Positions 1 to 10,150 of a stretch of DNA of 64,000 nt are shown one piece after another. Both the position numbers and the translations under genes were made by a program. The stretch is from Cladosporium sp. IMV 00045 (lineage: Eukaryota; Ascomycota; Dothideomycetes; Cladosporiales; Cladosporiaceae). The first letter of the stretch is position 1; each line of letters starts with the position of its first letter. The notes under the pieces were generated by a model. That model saw only the letters and a program-made list of their open reading frames with translations. It was not told the origin of the DNA and did no database searches. The DNA is taken from positions 62,001 to 126,000 of the forward strand of contig MSJI02000850.1 in the NCBI GenBank assembly GCA_001931905.2, read 5' to 3'.

Positions 1-447
1 GGGATATAATATGTGTCGAGCACGTGAGATATACGACGGTGCCGATCATGTAGGGGTTTGCAGCCCGAGTGCGATAGTCATTATTCTCCCGTAGAATCTG
101 CCGTCCAAAGTCAAATCACTTTATCGATATCTTGAATGGCGTGGCTTTGTCGCAAAGCGTCGGCGTCATTCGTCATCGCTCACGCATGTGGCCTTCTCTC
201 TCTCCCACTAGTGAACACTACAGTACACTACATGTACTGGGCTACTGTACTGCGACTCCATCTGAGCACTTCCCCCACCAACATCCACACCCATGCATAC
301 CTTATGCAGATAGCCTGACAGCAACAACTGCACCTCCCCCATATCCAATGACATCCACACATCCCACCGCTTCATGTCATCCACCTCCCGGATCTGCTCC
401 ATTCGTTCTTGTCACCCATCCCCCTCGCTGGGCCGACGACATTCACC
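1..447. other. Intergenic, 5' flank of first gene
   Basis: I see no gene here. The stretch is the left edge of the window and the upstream region of the plus-strand gene that starts at 448. Short open frames in it show no recognisable protein, and the sequence turns pyrimidine-rich shortly before the start codon, as is common for leaders of filamentous fungi. Confidence 0.6.
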
Positions 448-2066
448 ATGCCCGACTCCCGCCCTCTATCGTCACTAAGGGTAGGTATTACATGCGCATG
501 CACCCGTCTACCTTAAACTCCCCGCGCGTGCTGACACTAACATCGCTGTAGACGGCCACTTTCGACGACCCTCCCGCCAGCTCCGACACCTCCTCTCCAT
601 ACCCAGACCGCCATTCTCGCCTCCGACGTGCCCTTCGGAACACCCATGACCTAGCCCGCGATGCGTCACGCGACTCAAGAGCTGCTTTCAGCCCAGCGAT
701 AGACTCTCCGCGAAACACCAGCATGAGCTTCCTTCGTAGGACCCGTCGTCGTCTCCGAGAATCTTCCTGGCCCGAGGATGGAACTGCAGAGGAACAGACA
801 GACGAGGCACCCGAAAGACGCCCAAAGCGGAGAAAGTTGAACGCAGACTCTCCTCCTGCTGTGAAGGCGCCCATCAAGTACGGCTACTATGGTCAGGTCG
901 AGTCAGGGAGGTTATGCATGGAGATTGTCAGCAATGACGGAGGCGAGCACAAGGATCCTAGGAATCCCGGCATTTCCCTAGGCGAGAGCAATATACTCAA
1001 ACTGGATAAGAGTGTATATTGCTCCGAAAGGGCTAGTGCGAGCATTTTGCTCAGGCACGCCGACAAGACGCCTTTCTGCTTGGAGAAACTGCATATCGTT
1101 GGTCCAGAGCATGGCTTCACAGCTCCGTGAGTAATCCCGTGTCAAATATTCCCGAGACCAAGGCTGACTAGATACAGTGTACGAGGCGGCCTGGCCTATG
1201 TCGCTATGGACATGATGGATTTACAAAAGTACCAAGACCCTCCTTATCATGCCCGCCGGGCGGGCGTACACGAGCCACCCTACATCTACGGTCGTCATCG
1301 CGATGTGCAAGCATCGCCAGAACGGCTTTCATTCTCCGACGCTTTGAGAGATCCTGAAATCGCGGCGGCCGCGAACAGGAGTTTATCCCCATTCCCACAG
1401 GATTGGGAACCTCCCGTGGACGATGAGCCTTATTACGGAGCCGAATATCTCAGACAAATAGACCCCGAAACGCACTGCGATATTCCATCTCCTCCTCCGG
1501 ATCCCATGCAGAACCCACCAGACAACAGCATGCCTTTCACCTTACTAAGTGATGAAGAGCCTGGCCCCGAGGAGACCTCTCCTCAGGAAGTCCTAGACTA
1601 CCGCCTCCAACGCATGAGGCGAATGTCCCGAAGAAACGACCCACACCACTGGCTCAACGATATTGCCATGGAAAATTCCGTCTTCGATGAAAGCCGCGGA
1701 GGTAGAGAGAGTGCTTGGCCACTTCCAGGAAGTGCGAGCAGAACGGAAGCATTGCTGGCTCGCGCGCGCGATTTCGACAGTCCTTCGCCGGATGATACTC
1801 GACCTGAACCACCGACACGGAGCGGCCACAGCAAGCGCACATCAAGAATCCCGCCTCCGCCTGGTATCGATGATCCGAATGTGACCGCTGCTAGATTCTA
1901 CATCAAGCGTGGCAAACCACGGGTCGCCATCAAATTCGACCCGCCTGTTAGCGGGAGGTATATCCTTCTGAAATTATGGGCCGGCAGAAGTAACGTCGAT
2001 GTGCAGAGTGTTGTCGCGAAGGGGTATGCAGGGCCTAGATTTTTCCCTGCTGTTCAGCTGTTGTGA
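448..2066 (+). CDS. Uncharacterised conserved fungal protein, 3 exons
   Basis: I do not recognise a named family. The model joins 448-480, 552-1126 and 1178-2066 (498 residues); both introns (71 and 51 bp) have GT-AG ends and the phases close. The start at 448 lies in a good fungal context (CACC before ATG). The first half is basic (RRTRRRLRE) and contains a well-ordered stretch beginning YYGQVESGR and ending at HGFTAPVRGG, crossing the second intron. The middle is acidic and proline-rich, probably disordered. The last 50 residues (FYIKRGKPRVAIKFDPPVSGRYILLKLW...GPRFFP) look like the end of a beta-sandwich of the APC10/DOC or discoidin type; that is inference from the pattern DPPVSGRYILLKLW. 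A role in ubiquitin ligation would fit such a fold but is not shown by the sequence. Confidence 0.75.
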
Positions 2067-3337
2067 GCCAGGCAGCATTTGAGAGAAGTGGACGCTCTTT
2101 TCTCGCGCCATAAATCTACTCTCTTTTCCACGATTACGAAGTACACAATCATGCAATAACACGAATGAATGATACACAGGTCAAAACGACTGTTCAGCGC
2201 AAGTGCAGTCGTGTCAGGCCTGCCAATTTTGATGATCTATTGCACTTCCCCAAATGACCATTCCTTTCCTACGCAGATGGTGATTGCCGCACAAAACCTC
2301 ACTGACGCTTGCCACCCATTGCAGTAAGGTAAACAAGACTCCTTCAAAAGGTAGATACCATGTCTTCTTCCCTCTCTCTTTTCCCCCATCCAAATCAAAT
2401 ATCCAAGCAAAACACAGCATACGCACAACAGTCACCCATTTGTATCACACCACATCGTCGAACATCGACAAAGCAGATAGCAGATCAACAGACAACAGAC
2501 AACAGACAACAGACAACAGACATCATACAAACATACAACAGCAAATATCACCTCTCCCACCAACCCTCCCACCAACACCAGACTCAATCACCACCACCAC
2601 CTGCCACCACCACCATGACGCCCCAGCACACCCACCCGCTCACACTCAACCACACAACCGCAAGACCCCCCTGGCTCACCTCAACCATCCACCCCGGGAT
2701 CCGCTATCCCATCCGCCCGCCCTTCGAATCGCCTGGGGTTCTGCTCGAGTTATTTCGAGCTTCGCGCGCTGAGGAACTTTTCTTCCGCCCCGCCACGGCT
2801 TCGGGCTGCCTTGTGCCAGGAATGGGACTGCTCGGCTGTTTTGGGCGCTGAATGCTGCAAAGTTGCCGAATGCAGGAGTCTTCGAGGGTTGGAGAAGAAT
2901 TGAGGCTCAAGGGGGATGGGAGATCTCCAATATCCAGGCTTTTTTTTCGAGAGGATGGGTGGTTTGGAGTCGACATTGGGGATGAATTTGCTCTCTGCGG
3001 TCTTATCGACGTGCGGGTTTTCAATTGTTCTGAAACGCCATGAGCGAATCGCGCGGTGCGGTGGAGTCTGGTCTCGCCCTCTCGATAAGTCGAGCTTGGC
3101 TGGAAAAATCATGGGAAATGTAGCTTCTTGGATGTGGGCTTGGTGGAATCGGATGGAATTGGGTTGGGGTTTGGTTGAGTATTCGAGAGAATACCGGTCG
3201 GGCCAATAATACAATCACACTCAAGTTTTCTTTGCCACTGGAAATCTTCATCGCTGTCCGCCTCGTTCTCCCTCCCAAAATCACATTTGAGCTCGCCCTT
3301 GCATTAAGCCAGTCAAGAACCCCACTCTCTCACTCAC
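2067..3337. other. Intergenic, 1.27 kb
   Basis: Contains the 3' flanks of the flanking convergent genes. The 2360-2700 part is strikingly C/A-rich and includes a 7-bp tandem repeat. A 78-codon frame starts at 2614 with a good start context (CACCATGA) but its product resembles nothing I know and could be chance; a small gene cannot be excluded. Confidence 0.5.
2486..2522. repeat. 7-bp microsatellite, about 5 copies
   Basis: Five consecutive copies of the heptamer AACAGAC with almost no variation, in otherwise C/A-rich non-coding DNA. Confidence 0.85.
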
Positions 3338-4434
3338 TCACTCAACCAGCTCCACGCCCACCAACGCCGCCGAATCCCTCCACAGCTTCTCCTCAGCCTC
3401 CTGATCAAAAGCCCACTCGGCGAACCCCTCATCGCCCGTCACCAACGCCTCGCCACCCTTAAAAGGCCCTTGCGCCTGACAATCGGCGAGATAAAGCGCC
3501 CCTTTGCCCTCCCACTCCTTGCCCAAAGCCGCGTAAACGCTCGTCGCAGCGCCCTGCTCCGCACTCTTCATGTAATTCGCCACACTCTCATCCGCGGCCC
3601 AAGAAGCCTTCATCGCCTCATCGACATGTACCTGCAAGCCCGTCGCGATTCCGCCGGGGTGCAGGGAGAGGGCTGTGAGGCCGCGGGAGGAGTAGTGCCG
3701 CGTGATGCTGTTGGCGAGGTGGATGTTGGCCGTTTTGGCTTGGCCGTACGCCGTCCAGGGCGTGTAGGCGGGGGAGGCGGTGAAGCTGTAGTCGGAGGAG
3801 GGGAGGGCGCGGGTCGGCGCTGTGCGGTGGCCGATTGAGGAGACGGAGATGACGCGGGAGGGTGGGGAGGAGAGGAGGAGGGGGAGGAGGAGGTGGAAGA
3901 GCAGGAAGTGCGAGAGGTGGTTGGTTTGGAATTGCGTTTCGTGCGAGTCGCGCGTGAGGGCGAAGGGGGTGGCCATTACGCTTGAGGATTGTTAGTGGGG
4001 GTGTATTTTTTGGTTTGGAGGATCAGTTTGTCGGAGATGATGATGAGGAAGAAAACATACCCAGCATTGAAAACCGCCACATTCAACTTGTCAGTTAACC
4101 CCTTCACTTCCTCCGCTCCCTTCCTCACGCTCTCCAAACTCTCGTGATCGATCACGACAAGACTGATGCGTCCCTTCGACGGCGTTTCGCGCTCGATCTC
4201 CTCGACGACTTTCTTTCCCTTGTCTAGATTCCGCACTGTGCCGATAACATGGGCGCCTGTGACGTAGAAGGCCCGCAGAGTTTCGATGCCGATGCCGGAC
4301 GAGACACCCGTCACGAGGAAGGTTTTGTCTGTCAGTTTTCCGGTGAGTCCTTCGTCCGAGATGATTTGGAGGGCGGTTGGGCGGGCGTCGCCGGGGCCTG
4401 TGGGGTGGGCGTGGGAGGCGGCGTAGCGGGACAT
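3338..4434 (-). CDS. Short-chain dehydrogenase/reductase (classical SDR)
   Basis: NAD(P)-dependent oxidoreductase of unknown substrate. Exons 4434-4061 and 3980-3338 (338 residues) flank one 80-bp intron with a GTATGT donor. The coenzyme motif TGVSSGIG is at residues 42-49, the structural motif NAG falls exactly at the splice junction (NAGVMATPF), and the catalytic set is present: Ser in SVSSIG and Tyr/Lys in YGQAK. The C-terminal part has LSLHPGGI, the usual substrate-loop start. The length and motifs are like those of fungal WW-domain-oxidoreductase/retinol-dehydrogenase-type SDRs. The first methionine (MSRYAASHA) was chosen because it lies just upstream of the conserved fold; a longer in-frame extension to 4581 is a leader-like frame. 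Minus-strand TATAAG lies near 4575. No neighbouring gene suggests a pathway. Confidence 0.88.
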
Positions 4435-5114
4435 GGTGGGCTTGTTGTTGGTGGAGGTGGGTGATGGTGGTCGGGTGAGTGTGCGAGCTTGTTGATGAAG
4501 TTGGAAAGAGCGGTTGGAGAAAGGTGAAGAGGTGGAGGGAAGAAACCGAGTCTTCGTGGCTCGCGGGAGGTACTTATACATGACCTGTCAAGCGAAGATC
4601 GTGATGACCTGACGTGATGTCCCAATGGACCAGGCATGTGCTCTTAATGCATTCTCCATGCTTAGCTCCGCAGGCGCATGCCTTACTTACTCAGCAATGT
4701 TACGAGATCAATGCACGATAGTGCATTGGTCTGTATAAAGTGTGGAAGGAAGGGTGAAGTCACAGTAAGCATGAGGTGTGGAGACAGGAGCTAAGCGGAC
4801 GAAGCGGCCGCCTTGCATAAGACACGAAGGAGAAAATGCCAATCACCTGCAACTATTGTGCACAATTTGGGAGCATAAGGTTTATTTTGTCATACTTATT
4901 GAGACACTATCGTACAGTATTAGGATCATCCTCCATCGATGATGTCTTCTCGGTGTGTTCCAACTATCCGCCTCCGCAGATCGAAATTGCAGGCCGGATT
5001 TCGAATTCGCTATGTCCGGGCAAGTGCAACTTTCTCCCTCCAACATTAAAGCAGTCATATTCTCGTGATCTCGTTGTATTCGTACATACTCTCCGCAAAC
5101 ACACAGGTAGCTGT
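4435..5114. other. Intergenic, 0.68 kb
   Basis: Upstream region of the SDR and downstream region of the JmjC gene. I see no gene; a 101-codon plus-strand frame at 4836 shows no recognisable protein. Confidence 0.6.
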
Positions 5115-6956
5115 TCATGTTGCCATGAATTGTGCCTTTAGTCGCAGGAACTCCTCTACAGCGTCCACACCGCCCCATTTGTCGGTTGTGCCACCCTTCT
5201 GGGCCTGTCTAACGAATTGCTCCACGCGATCGAGATAACCAGGTGCTGAGGAGGTCAGGTCTTCATTCGTGATGTTGGTATTCTCTTTCTCCTCCAGCAG
5301 ACACTTAACCCAGTGAACGATATTGGAGCATCGGAGCACGTGTCCACCGAAAGCCAGCGTGTGCCCTGCTGAAGGTAGGCGGAAGACGAAATGGATCGTA
5401 CCAGCAGGGAAGAAGACTGTCTGGCCAGGTCGCATTACCACGTAGCGGAAGCGATCTGCTGCCACGCTGCCGCTGCTGGGATTTGCTATCCATTGCCTTC
5501 TCTCCTGGTCGCTGGGATATGATAGCCAGCCGAAACCGACAGTACCTTGGTTGATCGTGATGTAGGTGCTGTAGCCATGGCTGTCTTGATGCGGTTCGGT
5601 GAGTGCGCCCGATTCAGCCAGCAAAGCCCATTTCTCTACCTCCTTGTAACCTTGGGGAAAGCTGCGACGGCCTGCATACGACTGATCTTGCTCAATCTTC
5701 ACCTTGGTCAACAACCGTGAGTCTTCCCCAGAAAGGAACGCAGGACGCAGGCCATCTTCGACATGAGTGGCGAGCTCAAGACAGTTCCACGGCCGTCCCT
5801 TCGACTTGCCTCCTAATAGACGCCTTTTGACAGCTCCGATCGTGACCTCTCTTGCGAAAAGTGCGCCGCCAGCGATTTTAACGCTTGGGTCTTGGATGAA
5901 AACGTTCATTTCATCATCGTAGTGCTCTCCGAGGAAATGATCGATGCTTTGGAGTGGCAAAGGCTGCTGGCCTTCTGTGAGGATGGGACCGTTATGGAAG
6001 ACCCCGGTCGCAAGCTTTGCTGCTGCTTCAGCGCCTGATAGAAAGAGCATCTCATTGTCTTTGGCAGCGCTGGCATTTTCTAGTAGGTGAAGGATCGATG
6101 AGTTTTGGCGATCTCCAAACATCTTGGCCTGTGGCTTCACCCGAATCCTGAGAGCCTTGATCATCTGAGCAACGAACTCTTGGTTGAATACAGTGTCGTT
6201 GGTTGGGCGAATGTCTTGAGGTCGCAGGACCGTTGTATCAGTTTGAATGGATTTGCTCTCCGTAGAGGTAGGTTCTGTCACCGTGGCTGATGTTGCGGCA
6301 GTGACGTTTGGGACGTCTTCCGGGTGTCGCGCCGCGGGGAGGTCAGCCTGAGTGGACTTGTTCTCGACAGATGTGAATTGTATCACCCTGGTTTGCGTCG
6401 TCGCATTGACTTTTGGAACGTCTGCCGGCTGAAGTGCCACCGAGATATCAGCCTGAGTGGATTTGCTCTCCACACATGTGGCCTCTGTCGCCTGAGTCTG
6501 TGTCGCGACATTGATTTTCGGAATGGCGTTTGGTTGAAGAGGAGTTGTGTTGTCGGTCTGAGTGGATTTGCTGTCCGTACATGCGGCAGTGACTTTCGTC
6601 TCGCCAGCCTCGTTTGGCGAAAGTTTGCGATGCTGAGGAGCAGGGAGTTCATCTGGTGGTCCTTCGGATTTTCTTTTGATTATTTTATAAGTGGATTGTG
6701 TAGTCGATTTGTCGACCTGCTTAGGCTTCGGCATCGTGGCAGGACTGACCTGCTGCTGCTGGGGCTGCTGTTGCTGGGATGCCCCTCGACGACTGCGGCT
6801 TTTGATGCGGTCGGCCAGCGTGGGATAGAAAGACTGCATGTTTTCTTTGTCGGTGGCGGAGTTTTGAAATACCGCTTCTGGTGAGGATGGCAAGACATGC
6901 GGCATGTCTCCTGTCGCAGAATGTGCAGTTTTGTTCGCCATCTTTGCGTCTTTCAC
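5115..6956 (-). CDS. JmjC-domain 2-oxoglutarate dioxygenase-like protein with TQT repeats
   Basis: Single-exon gene, 613 residues. The C-terminal third is a cupin/JmjC fold: the iron ligands are seen as H456-x-D458 (EPHQDSHG) and H522 (AGTIHFVF), with GYSTYITINQGTVGF between them. JmjC enzymes use Fe(II) and 2-oxoglutarate to hydroxylate or demethylate proteins, often histones; which substrate this one has cannot be told, and no PHD or JmjN domain is visible. The first 260 residues are low complexity: a Q-rich run at 61-69, basic stretches (KIIKRKSE), then four copies of a 35-residue repeat (KSTQTD at 130, KSTQAD at 165 and 200, KSIQTD at 235) with a second TQT motif between. A start at Met6 (MANKTAHS) is equally possible. 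Confidence 0.82.
   Translation of the reverse strand: MKDAKMANKTAHSATGDMPHVLPSSPEAVFQNSATDKENMQSFYPTLADRIKSRSRRGASQQQQPQQQQVSPATMPKPKQVDKSTTQSTYKIIKRKSEGPPDELPAPQHRKLSPNEAGETKVTAACTDSKSTQTDNTTPLQPNAIPKINVATQTQATEATCVESKSTQADISVALQPADVPKVNATTQTRVIQFTSVENKSTQADLPAARHPEDVPNVTAATSATVTEPTSTESKSIQTDTTVLRPQDIRPTNDTVFNQEFVAQMIKALRIRVKPQAKMFGDRQNSSILHLLENASAAKDNEMLFLSGAEAAAKLATGVFHNGPILTEGQQPLPLQSIDHFLGEHYDDEMNVFIQDPSVKIAGGALFAREVTIGAVKRRLLGGKSKGRPWNCLELATHVEDGLRPAFLSGEDSRLLTKVKIEQDQSYAGRRSFPQGYKEVEKWALLAESGALTEPHQDSHGYSTYITINQGTVGFGWLSYPSDQERRQWIANPSSGSVAADRFRYVVMRPGQTVFFPAGTIHFVFRLPSAGHTLAFGGHVLRCSNIVHWVKCLLEEKENTNITNEDLTSSAPGYLDRVEQFVRQAQKGGTTDKWGGVDAVEEFLRLKAQFMAT
6207..6569 (-). repeat. Coding tandem repeat, 105-bp period
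   Basis: Within the JmjC gene, residues 130-250 consist of about 3.5 copies of a 35-residue unit. The K-S-(T/I)-Q-(T/A)-D element recurs at residues 130, 165, 200 and 235, and an (A/T)TQT(Q/R) element at 151 and 186 with a degenerate third copy near 221. The register is exact, with no indels between copies. Confidence 0.85.
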
Positions 6957-8170
6957 GAGTTAGATTGGTGTTGTCTTTGTGTGCCACAGACGCCGTGTTT
7001 GCGCGCGAGACAAAGCTTATGGGGAGTCGCGACGGATCAAGTGAAAAGCATCAGACGGTGGCAGCTCTTTTCCAGTGAGGCGATTATCGGATCAGCAGTT
7101 GTGCTCGGGTGATGGCGAAGCGACAGTAGTTGTTGCAAGGCTGGTGAGGTGCAAGGCTGGCTTTGAGCATTGTGGCGTCGTTGTTTGTCGCCAGACCATG
7201 GAAGGACCCTTGTCGCGCGCGAAGGAGGAACGTGCCTTCCTTGCTTAGCTAACGCACCTCAAAATAGACAGGTTCACTGAGCGAAAACTTCTTTGTCGCG
7301 GAGTGATCGGTGGCAGCCGGGAGGGTGAAGATGGTAAGGTTGCTTTGCAGATCAGTTTACGGCACCTGTGAGTGGCCTGGAAGGGATGAGATGGTTGTGT
7401 GTGCACGCGACAGATGCAATCAACGCACAGGCCCGCTGCGAGCTACAGGATACGGTCCCTATCTTTTCGTTGCTTTGATTGACCTGCATGCATCCATATG
7501 AAGAGACCTGTAGAAAAAGATGCGAAGTGAAGTCTCAGATGCAATAATCATTGGATGTAGCAAAATGGCAGGGAACGGATCGAAAGAAATGATGAACGTA
7601 GCCAATCACAGCGAGGACTCCGATCGCAGGGCTATAATAAGGTCCTACAAGTGGAGCATGCCTCCGTTTTGAATAGCCGTCTGACATGAACATCTGATAT
7701 GGAACACGGTAGTGTCACTGCAGCTACTATTTGTCTAGCATACATCTCTCCCCATTCTGTGCTCATACCATCAGGCACAGCATGCTAGAATCGTTTTCAT
7801 GCCTCTGAGAGACAAACTTCATTCGGCATCATGCACGTAAATGAATACCTTAGTGTTATTGGACTACCAGATGTACATACATTTTCATTCAGTCGACAGG
7901 GTGAGGACATGTTGTACAGAGTTCTCATTATGGCTATATTTCTCCATTCAGCCAGTCATCATTCCTTCTAGTACTCGATCCATGATCTCTCCTCGCCGTA
8001 TCTGAATGCTCTCATTTGTGGCTAGCTGCCTGTATTTACTTTGCTATTGCCCTTCGACACAAGTATTCTAATTTACAGGCATCTCCATCAATCCTGCGGC
8101 ACAAACAGAGACCTGTAAAGTGTCAGTACATCAGCCCTCAAATATATCTTCCTAAGTGAATCCAGCAAAC
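6957..8170. other. Intergenic, 1.2 kb
   Basis: Upstream of the JmjC gene and downstream of the caspase-like gene. No frame longer than about 70 codons and no recognisable protein or RNA gene. The 7500-8160 part is comparatively A/T-rich. Confidence 0.6.
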
Positions 8171-9732
8171 TCACTCTTCAAGCAGTGCAGGATCGATCGG
8201 AAAGCCGTAACCGGCCGCAGATGGGCCATCATCGGCCGTGAGATCGACAAAGCCGTCCGTGAGGTCTACCGCATTCTCCATGCTGTGACCGGTCGTGAAC
8301 CTGCGTTTGTATCCCAGGTACTCAATTTCTGCGGAAGTTGAGCGTGAGCGCGAGCGTGAGCGCTCAAGACGAGGCTCGTGGTCTTGTCCCTCTGGCTTGA
8401 TGGGGACGTCGGATCTATCTTCGTCTTTGACAGGATCGGACTGAGGCGTCGGGTACAAAGTCTGCTTCGATCTTTTGGCACTCCTGAAGGAGTCGGAGAA
8501 AGTTCGCTTCTTGGAGTGGGTGTTGGTGTCAGGGTCCATATCGTGATCGTCCTGGCTATCATTGCCAAAGCCATTGTCGTCTGGCCGAGCGATTCTGGCT
8601 GGTCTGCCGCCGCCGAACATGCCATCATCGTCGTCCTCGTCGCCCACATTGCCCTCTTCCTCATTTCCGCCATCATCATCGTTGCCATTGTTATCCTCGT
8701 CTCCATCATGAGCTCCGCCATTACCTCCGTCGTTCCCGCCTCCACCGTTCCCACCATTCCCGCCACCTCCGCCACCTGCTGGTAGCCCAAATGAGTCATC
8801 AGGCTGACCGGGACCTTGAATCTCACATTTGTAGAACTGCAACCCACCGTCGAACGGAATAGAATCCTTCTGAAAGCAAACCCGCCAAATCTTCCGATTC
8901 CAGCCCCTGAACGGCTTCCTGGCAGGCTCGTTGAGCCAAATGCGCACGCATTTGGAATTGATTTTACCATCGTTGCCCAGAAGGTGGAGGATGCTGCTGC
9001 GGACCCTGCCGAAGGGTTTCTCGGCCATCTTGCGCAGCACGCGGCAGAGGTTGATGGTGAAGTTCTGATCTCCGCGGAGGGGACGGCCGTCGGTGTCCCG
9101 CATCTCTGCTCCTGCCGCGATTATCTCTGTCATGTGGTCCTTGCGCTTCCACTTGTTTTTGAAGTTTGTGGGGATGAAGCAGTCGAGGAGGAAGAGGCAG
9201 TCGGCTTGCGATCTGTTGACGCTGGTGATGAAGTCGTGAGCATTGATGCTGTTGGGTCCCGGACCGCGCAGGTTCCTGTCTTTGGTTAGTAAATGTTAGT
9301 GAGACCACCATGATCAGAGCGGACGTACCAGGTGTATTCCTTCCCTTGCCCTCCAGCTTTGCCATGGAAGAAGAAGATGACGAGGTCGTTAGCGTTATAT
9401 TGACGAAGCTCCTCCTCGAAGTAGCGCATAAAACGCTTTTCGTTTTGCCCACGTTTCATGCGAACACCAGTGAAACGGCAATTGACGACTTCATTAGTGA
9501 AGGTGCTCCGCATGAGATCGCAGACACGCCTGTGGTGAGCGGCGTGGAGATCTTCTTCAAGCGGCGGGGGCTCCGCCTCGGGTTCACGATCAACGTCGTC
9601 GATGGTGTAGATTCTGGTCCTCCGATATGGCTTCGCTGTGCTCGGGTCCTTGTTGTAAATCTGGTGCATCCATTTTGGATAGCGATACCCATAGATGGGT
9701 TTGCCGTCGGGGGTGAACAAGTTTGGGTTCAT
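8171..9732 (-). CDS. Caspase-like (clan CD) protein with Gly/Asp-rich tail and SIM-type motifs
   Basis: Two exons, 9732-9329 and 9275-8171, around a 53-bp intron (GTACGT donor); 502 residues. The first 290 residues follow the pattern of fungal caspase-like domains: an N-terminal strand-helix part, then NDLVIFFFHGKAGG with a candidate catalytic His123, then ADCLFLLDCF with candidate Cys167, then TEIIAAGAEM and QNFTINLCRVLRKM. The His-Gly and Asp-Cys dyad 44 residues apart is the signature of the caspase/metacaspase/CHAT superfamily; that it is an active protease is inference. Next come a Gly/Asn/Asp-rich linker, a basic region (KKRTF, RSAKRSK), an Arg/Ser patch, and AVDLTDGFVDLTADD, two hydrophobic-acidic motifs of the SUMO-interacting type. 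The start at 9732 was preferred over 9798 for its CACC context. Confidence 0.8.
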
Positions 9733-10150
9733 GGTGAGAGACTTTTGGAGTGTTATGAAGCTGATATTGGTAAGAAGATTGTTGATAGTGGTATGCAAGA
9801 GAGGTCGCTAGATCTGTGGTGTTGAGATCGAATTTGGAAGGATATTGCGAGAGATCGCAGGCATATGTATCCATGAGACGAGGGTAATCACATGCATCGT
9901 CAACCAAAAGAGCGAGCGGCATCTGAAGCAGTGAGGGATGTAGCCAAATGAACGGCATTTCAGCTGATACCACACACAGATGACGAGCAAGTGAGGCTCA
10001 ATCCAGCGAGGATGCTGGTTGCAATGAGCGAGCGTCTCAAACTGATGTGATTCGAAATGAACAACCATCATTGCAAGCGGTAATTGAGCATCTTGTGAAG
10101 GCGCGATGTGATGGCCTCCAGTCACAGCCGGGTGAATCCAACAGACACGA
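9733..10150. other. Intergenic, 0.42 kb
   Basis: Upstream region of the caspase-like gene and 3' flank of the next gene. I see nothing else in it. Confidence 0.6.

Noticed and set aside
2614..2851. Possible 78-residue gene with good start context
   Set aside because: The product has no recognisable feature and lies in C/A-rich repeat-like DNA; transcription data would be needed to call it.
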